DNA from: Wenzhouxiangellaceae bacterium
GTDB taxonomy: Bacteria; Pseudomonadota; Gammaproteobacteria; Xanthomonadales; Wenzhouxiangellaceae
Length of the DNA stretch: 63,315 bases
Direction: 5' to 3'
Assembly: GCA_018334995.1 (NCBI GenBank)
Contig: JAGXKW010000012.1
Location: 1 to 63,315 of the forward strand
The translations under genes and the position numbers were made by a program. How positions within the stretch are numbered: position 1 is the stretch's first letter; every line of letters begins with the position of its first letter. Shown piece by piece: positions 1-6,174 of the stretch. The notes below the pieces were generated by a model, which worked only from the letters and a program-made list of their open reading frames with translations, was not told where the DNA came from and searched no databases.

Positions 1-2518
1 TGTCCGGATCGTTGAACGGATCCGGGTTCATCAGCCAGCCGTTGCCGAACGAAATCCCCGAATCGCTGCGAACGGACATGTGGTCCTTGGCGACATCGGA
101 ATTATGGCAGGACAGGCATGCAGCCGTCTCCACACTGACGTTGTTGTCGTCGGTCGGATCGGTGGCAGATCCATCTCCCGGCGCGAAACCGTCCGGACCC
201 GGGCCGAAGAAACCGGTTTCGATCACCGTCGCTCCAGCATCCACGGTGACGGCCAGTTGACCCTGGTCGAGCGGCAGCGTGTAGGTATCGCCGTCGTGAC
301 AGGCCTGGCAATCCGCCGGCGAGCGCGGGTAGCTTGCGTCGCTGTAGTCGTGCGGCCTGCCGCCGAAGCCGTAGGCCACGTAACCTTCCTCGCGAGCCGA
401 CGCGGCGTGGATGGCATGGACCATGTAGCCCAGGCTCACGGTGCGATCCTCGATGCCGTCGATTGCTGCAGCGTTCATTCCGTTAACGGTACCGTCCTCG
501 TCCGCCGGGCGGCGGAACAGGTCGGTCGCATTCGGGGTATGGCAGGTTGCGCAGCCGACGATGTTGTCGGTGCGGTTGCCGCCGTGCAGCGCCAGGCCGT
601 CATTCATGGCGTGGCAGGTCTGACAGTTCTCGAGCGAAACAACGTTTCGGCGATCTTGCGCATCGGAATCGTTGATCGCGAACGAGCTCGTTCCGGTCGT
701 GGCCGGGACCTCGTCGTCGTAGACACCGTCGAAATCGAAATCCGCGGCCGGATGGCCTTCGATCATGACCGTGCCCGATCCCAGCGGCGGGTTGGTGCTC
801 GGCACGACCAGCGGCTCATCCAATGCCAGCGTATCAACGGTGAACGTGCCGTCGCCGTTGTCCGTGATGTAGCTCGGCAGCGAGCCGCTTCCGTCGGCCA
901 GCGTGATGCTGATCGCCTGACCCGCGGGGCGTCCCGTCGTGTCGGTGCCGGTATCGTTGCCGACGTTCGTGAAGTCGGTGTTCGGCCACGCGATTGACAT
1001 GGCGAGTCGGGTACCGTCGCCGGCAAACGCCGGATCGGCGGCGATATCGTAGGGCGCGTCGCCGTCGGTCGGATCGGTGATCGAGAAGGTCACGATGGGC
1101 GATTCGCCTTCCGCCGTATTGTCCACTTCCAGAACGTTGTAGGAGAAGCGCTGGGCCGCGACCTGCGAATCGATCACGTGGTATGCAAGGTTGCCCTGCA
1201 ACAGGCCGTCGGGCGCGTGGCAGGCTTCACAGGTTTCGTTCGGCTGCGCCAGCCCGATGTGGTTGCGGTTGGCGTTGGTCAGACCGTTTTCGTCGAATGC
1301 CAGATCGTCGTGGCAGGAGGCGCAAACCTCGGCCGTGCCCCGGTTATCGATGTTGGCAGCCTGCGGCGTTTCCGGATTTTCCGGATTGTGGCAGGTCACG
1401 CAATTGCGCGTGTCCTGCGGATGAACGACGTCGTTGTAGTTATCCGGCGGCGCGCCAAAATTCTCGCAGCCGAATCCGCAGAACTCGTAGTTCTGGGTCA
1501 GGTTCTCGCCGAAGTGGATCTTGTGCACCATGACCCGGAAATCCAGCGTGGCACCGATGCTGCCGCCGTCGAATGCGCCGGGCTGGTGGCACGAAACGCA
1601 CTGCTCAACGCTCTTGCGGGCGCCGCCGTGGAACGCGAATTCTTCGTCACCGTGACAGCTGGTGCAGTTTTCCTGAACCACGAGCGAGCGGCTCGGGATG
1701 CCTTCGGTTTCGCCGGTGGACGGGAGGATATCGAATGCCGTATCGACGGTATCGGGCTCTCCTCCGAAAATTTCGGCGTCTCTTATTTCCATGCCGACGC
1801 GATGCGTCAGGTCAGGTTCGAAGGCCACGTCGGAAATCGCTTCCAGCGGATCGTTGAAGGTAAAACGGTAGTTTCCGTCGCCCAGGTCTTCCAGCGACCC
1901 GTCTGCATAGGTACCTGCGGAGATGTTGGCCACGCCCTCGTCGTCGGCGCGCACGTAAGTGCTCCAGTTATTGGTCTCGCCGTTGCTTCCGGGCACCAGC
2001 TTGTTGACCGTGAAGCTGAACCTCACGTTCTCGCCCTGGTTGAGCCCTTGGATGCCGAGCCCGAACTCGTCGGTCACGCGGAAATCGATGACCGGCATGC
2101 CTTCGAGTTCGGCACCGACGATTTCGGCAAACAGAAAGTCGGGCGCCGGGCGTTGCTGGCGAAGAGACTCGACGCTCTCCGGGAGCGCTGCGGCAGCTTC
2201 GGGGGTGCCGAACTCTGCAAAAACTTCCGGCGGCATCTTTTCGAAGAACCTGATGAGTTCAGGATTTTCTTCGAGCAGACCATCCGATTGCTGTGGTCCG
2301 CGCAGGCCGCTGCGATCCTGGTCGTTGCGCTCTCCCATCGCGGCTCGACGATCGATGGCCTGATCACCGACGGTGACCGTCCCTTCCGAGGAGCGCGCCT
2401 CGATACGGGCTTCACCCGGCGAGGCGTGAACGTTCGGTACCAGGAGACCAATCAGCATCAGTCCCGCAAAAACAACACCGCAAAGACTTGCGGATCTTGA
2501 TCGTTGACAATCATGCAT
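1..2518 (-). CDS. OmcA/MtrC-family multihaem c-type cytochrome (partial, 3' end outside window)
   Basis: Translating the minus strand from an ATG at 2518 gives about 839 residues running off the left edge. A signal peptide with a hydrophobic core ends near VNVHA/SPGEA; there is no lipobox, so it looks periplasmic or secreted rather than a lipoprotein. Nine CxxCH haem sites are visible, with histidines near residues 289, 311, 377, 403, 434, 636, 660, 741 and 805, in two clusters. The motifs MVHKIH and MVHAIH are typical of decahaem OmcA/MtrC proteins, which move electrons across or outside the outer membrane; a tenth haem probably lies past the edge. AGGAG precedes the start. The FNR box at 2716-2729 suggests oxygen-responsive control. 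No MtrA/MtrB partner is visible in this window. Confidence 0.9.
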   Translation of the reverse strand, partial: MHDCQRSRSASLCGVVFAGLMLIGLLVPNVHASPGEARIEARSSEGTVTVGDQAIDRRAAMGERNDQDRSGLRGPQQSDGLLEENPELIRFFEKMPPEVFAEFGTPEAAAALPESVESLRQQRPAPDFLFAEIVGAELEGMPVIDFRVTDEFGLGIQGLNQGENVRFSFTVNKLVPGSNGETNNWSTYVRADDEGVANISAGTYADGSLEDLGDGNYRFTFNDPLEAISDVAFEPDLTHRVGMEIRDAEIFGGEPDTVDTAFDILPSTGETEGIPSRSLVVQENCTSCHGDEEFAFHGGARKSVEQCVSCHQPGAFDGGSIGATLDFRVMVHKIHFGENLTQNYEFCGFGCENFGAPPDNYNDVVHPQDTRNCVTCHNPENPETPQAANIDNRGTAEVCASCHDDLAFDENGLTNANRNHIGLAQPNETCEACHAPDGLLQGNLAYHVIDSQVAAQRFSYNVLEVDNTAEGESPIVTFSITDPTDGDAPYDIAADPAFAGDGTRLAMSIAWPNTDFTNVGNDTGTDTTGRPAGQAISITLADGSGSLPSYITDNGDGTFTVDTLALDEPLVVPSTNPPLGSGTVMIEGHPAADFDFDGVYDDEVPATTGTSSFAINDSDAQDRRNVVSLENCQTCHAMNDGLALHGGNRTDNIVGCATCHTPNATDLFRRPADEDGTVNGMNAAAIDGIEDRTVSLGYMVHAIHAASAREEGYVAYGFGGRPHDYSDASYPRSPADCQACHDGDTYTLPLDQGQLAVTVDAGATVIETGFFGPGPDGFAPGDGSATDPTDDNNVSVETAACLSCHNSDVAKDHMSVRSDSGISFGNGWLMNPDPFNDPD

Positions 2519-2586
2519 AGTGGTTCTCCTTCTCCCGCTTGAAAAGCTGCTTGATGATCCCTGAACCTCGGCTACGGTCCTTCCTT

Positions 2587-2614
2587 CTTGAGGCTGCGTC
2601 CTTGAGGCTGCGTC
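2587..2614. repeat. 14-bp tandem direct repeat
   Basis: CTTGAGGCTGCGTC occurs twice head to tail in the leader between the predicted FNR promoter and the cytochrome start. It is exact but short. It may be replication slippage or a regulatory spacer; I see no further function. Confidence 0.8.
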
Positions 2615-2686
2615 ATCGCATGCCCCACCTGCCTCCAACAGCCTCGCGAAACCGACGCGATGGGACAGGTTGTTCGATTTCATCCA

Positions 2687-2729
2687 ATATTCACATGCAG
2701 AAGGGGTTCATGCAATTGATGAAAATCAA
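2687..2729 (-). promoter_or_regulatory. FNR/ANR box with properly spaced -10 upstream of the multihaem cytochrome
   Basis: TTGATGAAAATCAA at 2716-2729 is a perfect match to the FNR/ANR consensus TTGAT-N4-ATCAA. On the minus strand, a -10-like GAATAT with an upstream TG (TGTGAATAT) lies at 2692-2687. Its centre is about 33 bp from the centre of the box, which is the geometry of a class II FNR-activated promoter with the box near -41.5. The predicted transcript starts about 160 nt before the cytochrome ATG. The box and spacing are seen; activation by FNR is inference. Confidence 0.75.
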
Positions 2730-2785
2730 TTATGGGCAAAAAAACCGGTTTGATAATAATGATTTGCGTTTGCATTGCAGTGCGA

Positions 2786-4030
2786 TCAAACCCCGGATCG
2801 GGCCAGCGGCATGGTCATGCAGCGACACCCGCCGCCGCCCCGGCTGAGTTCGGTCCCGTCGATACTCACGACGACGCGTCCCGAGCCGGGCAATTCGTTC
2901 TTGCGCGATAAGACGTCGGCGGCGTCAATCACCTCGAAGCCCGCCTCAGACAAAGCCTCCAGAGTATGAATGTTGTGCTTGTAGCCCAGGATTCTGCCGG
3001 GACCGAAGGCGAAGAAATTCGCGCCGCTGGCCCATTGCTCCCGTTCCTGGTGGAACACGTCCGATCCGCCGCAGGCAATCGGCTCCAGTTCCACGCCCTG
3101 CGCCCGCAGCGCCGACAGCACGTCCGAGAATTCTTCGATACGAGCGCCCTCGCCCGACCCGAAGCGACAATGAAAGGCTCGGCAACGCTGGTTGCCGGTG
3201 ATCAGCGGCGGAAATACCACGCACTTGTCGCGGTCGACCATCGTGAAGATCATGTCCAGGTGAATCGTCGCGCGGGTCTTGGGAATTTCAACCACGATGA
3301 AATCGGTGACCGGTCCCTGGCTGGCAATGGCGCGCATCAGTCGGTCGATGCCCGCCACCGAGGTGCGCTCGCTGTAGCCGATCACCACGAGGTCTTCGCG
3401 GATGACCAGAAGATCGCCGCCCTCGATGGTGACTTCCGATTCCGGATTGGCCGTACCGTCGAAATAGAACCCGCCGCTGTGCAGACGCGGGTGGTACTTG
3501 AACACGGCTTTAAGCAGCAGTGCTTCGGCCGCCCGGGCGCGATAGGCCATGGACCCGATGACGATCCGGTCGTTCACGCACATCGTCGCGTCCCGGGTAA
3601 AGAAGGTATTCGGCAGGGGCGGAATCGCGTAACGCGACGGATGCAGGTATTTTTCCAGACTGTCCGGGCGCTTCGGCGTGCCCTGCACGAGCTGTCGCGC
3701 CAGTTGCACGGGATCCATCTCCACCAGTTCGGTGAACACCTCTGGGCACTGGAACAGCTGGGTCAGCTCCTCGATCAGGCCCCGCCGCACGCGCTCGCGG
3801 CCGAGCACGTCGGTCAACAGGTCATGCAGCTCGACGACGTCGGCAACCTGGGTCAGGACGCCGGTCAACTGCTTGTGTTCGCTGAGCGCGAGAGGCAGAT
3901 TGAGGATGTCGTCGTAGAGCACCTCGGCCGCGGTCGCCGGCGTCATGTTCTCCATTTCCTGCCCCGGCGTATGAACCACCACGGTCTGCAGGGCGCCGAT
4001 TTCCGAATCCAGGCTGATTTCGATTGACAT
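2786..4030 (-). CDS. arcA: arginine deiminase
   Basis: This 414-residue protein matches arginine deiminase, which hydrolyses arginine to citrulline and ammonia in the cytoplasm. The length is close to the usual 405-420. Recognisable family blocks are VVVHTPGQE at the N terminus, FTRDATMCVND, IHLDMIFTMVD (catalytic His region) and the C-terminal CMTMPLAR with the nucleophilic Cys near residue 404. The residue two before that Cys, often Pro in this family, is Cys here (GCRCMTM). No arcB, arcC or arcD lies nearby, so the fate of citrulline is not shown. The gene is followed on the same strand by the FNR box and the cytochrome. Confidence 0.93.
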   Translation of the reverse strand: MSIEISLDSEIGALQTVVVHTPGQEMENMTPATAAEVLYDDILNLPLALSEHKQLTGVLTQVADVVELHDLLTDVLGRERVRRGLIEELTQLFQCPEVFTELVEMDPVQLARQLVQGTPKRPDSLEKYLHPSRYAIPPLPNTFFTRDATMCVNDRIVIGSMAYRARAAEALLLKAVFKYHPRLHSGGFYFDGTANPESEVTIEGGDLLVIREDLVVIGYSERTSVAGIDRLMRAIASQGPVTDFIVVEIPKTRATIHLDMIFTMVDRDKCVVFPPLITGNQRCRAFHCRFGSGEGARIEEFSDVLSALRAQGVELEPIACGGSDVFHQEREQWASGANFFAFGPGRILGYKHNIHTLEALSEAGFEVIDAADVLSRKNELPGSGRVVVSIDGTELSRGGGGCRCMTMPLARSGV

Positions 4031-4245
4031 TTTGGCTGGCCTTGGGGGTCAGGGTTCTGCTTCAGGAGACTTCAGCACTCTGCAAGCCTTGCAAAGCCGT
4101 GCCGTCGAGGGCAATCTCGAAGCCCGAGCGCCCGACCTGAAACCAGGCCAGGTCCTCGAATTGCGACGCTGATTCATGCACGGCCACGTCGAACCCTCAT
4201 GATATATCGTACTCAAAAGCCACAGGGCCACCGTCTGCACGGCAT

Positions 4246-5499
4246 GTGATGATGAACAATTCTCGTTTTCGGTCGAAATACCTGCGTCCGTATGGTAAGG
4301 AGAATACGCCGAAACACGGTCGCCGGATCAGGCATCTGTCGATTGCCGGGCTGGTCGTCGCGTCCTTCGTCACGCTTGCGGGTTGCGCCGGCAAGACGGC
4401 TCGCGAGATCGACCGGGACGATTTGCTGGCGCAAGCGCCCGAGCTGAACCAGCAGTTGTTCGGCGAGCCGCGGCCGGTGCCGGATTTCAGCGAACTGACC
4501 GCACTCACTCCCGAACAGGAATCGGATTTTCTGCGCTTCTTCAGGTCGGGCGTGGAATCACGTTTCGAGCCGCACAAGCGACTTTACGCCTACCTGACGC
4601 GGGAACTGGCCGATACCGACTTCCAGCATCGCACGTTGCCGGCATCGAAGACCATCGAGACGCACAGCGGTAACTGCATGTCGTTGGCGCTGGTCACCAC
4701 GGCCTATGCGCGCCTCGCGGATATCAAGATCGGCTGGCAACTGGCCGACACCGATCCGGTCTATTCGTCGGAAGGGTCGGTAATATACAGCGCCAATCAT
4801 ATACAGACACGCCTGTATCACCGCGATTATGACCAGGCCGCTGCCACGTTCTCGCTGGGCCGGCCGTATCTTCTGGTCGACTACTTCACAGGGGCGCCCC
4901 CCAGACGAGGCAAGGCGTTGAAAAGGGAAGAAGTCATTGCGCTCGTCTATCAGAACATGGGGGTCGAAGCGATGGCCGACGGCCGCCTGGAAGACAGCTA
5001 CTGGTTGTTGTCGGCGGGGCTGAATCACGACCCCGCCAATCCGAACCTGTACAACGCATTGGGGGTCTTGCACCGCCGAGCCGGTGATGAACGGACGGCC
5101 GAGGACCTGTATCGATTCACCCTGGACAAATTCGATGACCGGCTGATCGTGCTGCGCAACTACCGCAACCTGCTGCTCGCGTCGAACCGAACGGAAGAAG
5201 CCGACCGCCTCGAGGGCAGGATCATGGCATTGCCGGACCCGGACCCCTACCCGCTGCTGACGCTCGGCGACGAAGCCGCCGAAATGGACAAGATCGATGT
5301 CGCACTGGCGCATTACCGCAAGGCCGCGGAGGTTGCACCCTACCTGCACGAAGTCTATCTGAAGATTGCCCGTATCCATGCCGACAACGGCGACCGGAAA
5401 CGTGCCGAGCGCGCCCTGCGCGAAGCGCGCGACCGCGCCCGGGATTCGAACAGGCAGGATTTCTACGAGGCCAAGCTGGCCGCACTCGAAAGCCGCTGA
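4246..5499 (+). CDS. lipoprotein with transglutaminase-like core and TPR repeats
   Basis: The 417-residue product has a hydrophobic segment ending in the lipobox LAGC (Cys47). The N-region before it is unusually long at about 30 residues, so the true start may be later. A block HSGNCMSLALVTTAYA (Cys144) followed by SANHIQTRLY (His185) resembles the Cys-His core of transglutaminase-like/cysteine-peptidase folds. Residues from about 235 to the end form TPR-like helices (NLYNALGVLHRRAGDERTA and similar). It is probably an outer-membrane or periplasmic scaffold; catalytic activity is not established. I do not recognise a named family. It stands alone, with arcA divergent and the tRNA cluster convergent. 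Confidence 0.75.
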   Translation: MMMNNSRFRSKYLRPYGKENTPKHGRRIRHLSIAGLVVASFVTLAGCAGKTAREIDRDDLLAQAPELNQQLFGEPRPVPDFSELTALTPEQESDFLRFFRSGVESRFEPHKRLYAYLTRELADTDFQHRTLPASKTIETHSGNCMSLALVTTAYARLADIKIGWQLADTDPVYSSEGSVIYSANHIQTRLYHRDYDQAAATFSLGRPYLLVDYFTGAPPRRGKALKREEVIALVYQNMGVEAMADGRLEDSYWLLSAGLNHDPANPNLYNALGVLHRRAGDERTAEDLYRFTLDKFDDRLIVLRNYRNLLLASNRTEEADRLEGRIMALPDPDPYPLLTLGDEAAEMDKIDVALAHYRKAAEVAPYLHEVYLKIARIHADNGDRKRAERALREARDRARDSNRQDFYEAKLAALESR

Positions 5500-5518
5500 T
5501 CCATCGGCGTCCGCTTGA

Positions 5519-5605
5519 TGGTGCCCGGGGCCGGACTCGAACCGGCATGACCTTGCGGTCGAGGGATTTTAAGTCCCTTGTGTCTACCAATTCCACCACC
5601 CGGGC
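5519..5605 (-). tRNA. leuZ: tRNA-Leu (anticodon UAA)
   Basis: The minus strand starts GCCCGGG and ends CCCGGGC-A-CCA, giving a 7-bp acceptor stem with encoded CCA. The T-loop GGTTCGAGTCC is present, the anticodon loop CTTAAAA gives UAA, and a long variable arm is present as expected for Leu. Length 87 nt including CCA. It is the last of the Gly-Cys-Leu cluster, the same order as glyW-cysT-leuZ in E. coli. Confidence 0.97.
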
Positions 5606-5751
5606 TCTGGAAAGCCATGCGCAGCGTGCGCACCGATTCGCTGCCGGTTCGGATACGGACGGCACGCATCATATTGCCGAAATGATACAGCGCGCCCGAC
5701 CGCCCTGCCAGAGGGATGGCACACGCCGCGGATCTGGCTGCAACAAAGGGA

Positions 5752-5825
5752 TGGAGGCTAGGCCCGGAATCGAACCGAGGTAAACGGCTTTGCAGGCCGC
5801 TGCATGACCACTCTGCCACCTAGCC
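5752..5825 (-). tRNA. cysT: tRNA-Cys (anticodon GCA)
   Basis: The acceptor arms GGCTAGG/CCTAGCC pair exactly, the discriminator is U as usual for tRNA-Cys, and CCA is encoded. The anticodon loop CTGCAAA gives GCA and the T-loop is GGTTCGATTCC. Length 74 nt. It has its own promoter at 5871-5899, after a terminator that separates it from tRNA-Gly. Confidence 0.97.
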
Positions 5826-5870
5826 GTGGTGCAATGACCGACTTTCAGGTCACTCGTGCTCGCGTCCGGG

Positions 5871-5899
5871 ATTGTAGCGCGCTTTGGGCGCGACTGGAA
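5871..5899 (-). promoter_or_regulatory. sigma70-type promoter for tRNA-Cys/tRNA-Leu
   Basis: On the minus strand TTCCAG (5899-5894), a 17-nt spacer and TACAAT (5876-5871) lie about 46 nt before tRNA-Cys. The -10 is good and the -35 moderate. It sits just after the palindromic terminator that follows tRNA-Gly, which makes a separate promoter logical. Confidence 0.6.
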
Positions 5900-5914
5900 C
5901 CGGACCGGAAACGG

Positions 5915-5939
5915 AAAACCCCGGGCGCGCCGGGGTTTT
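5915..5939. terminator. bidirectional intrinsic terminator between tRNA-Gly and tRNA-Cys
   Basis: A perfect inverted repeat AAAACCCCGG - GCGCG - CCGGGGTTTT gives a GC stem flanked by A and T tracts, so it can act on both strands. Read on the minus strand it lies about 10 nt after the end of tRNA-Gly and would end that transcript. The fourfold T tail is short. Confidence 0.75.
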
Positions 5940-5948
5940 CGTCGAAAC

Positions 5949-6024
<76 letters not shown>

Positions 6025-6038
6025 GGACAAGACTCACA

Positions 6039-6066
6039 ATTTTAGCCCGTGTTTTTTTTCTGTCAA
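6039..6066 (-). promoter_or_regulatory. strong sigma70 promoter of the tRNA-Gly transcript
   Basis: On the minus strand a consensus TTGACA (6066-6061), a 16-nt A-rich spacer and TAAAAT (6044-6039) are followed 14 nt later by the mature tRNA-Gly 5' end. This is near-consensus at both hexamers, as expected for a stable-RNA promoter. Confidence 0.8.
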
Positions 6067-6174
6067 CACCTTTTTCAGTTTCGAGGCAACAAACTGCCGG
6101 CTCCGGCGTGCAGCTCCGCTACACTTTCGTCCTGCTGCCGAATGTAGTCGTCGTCGAACGTCGACTCGAGACCC

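Noticed and set aside
1178-2500. 440-residue open frame on the plus strand
   Set aside because: It is antisense to the cytochrome, whose CxxCH motifs, signal peptide and ribosome site all lie on the minus strand.
2519-2785. riboswitch or small RNA in the cytochrome leader
   Set aside because: Apart from the FNR box, -10 and a 14-bp direct repeat, I find no conserved RNA fold.
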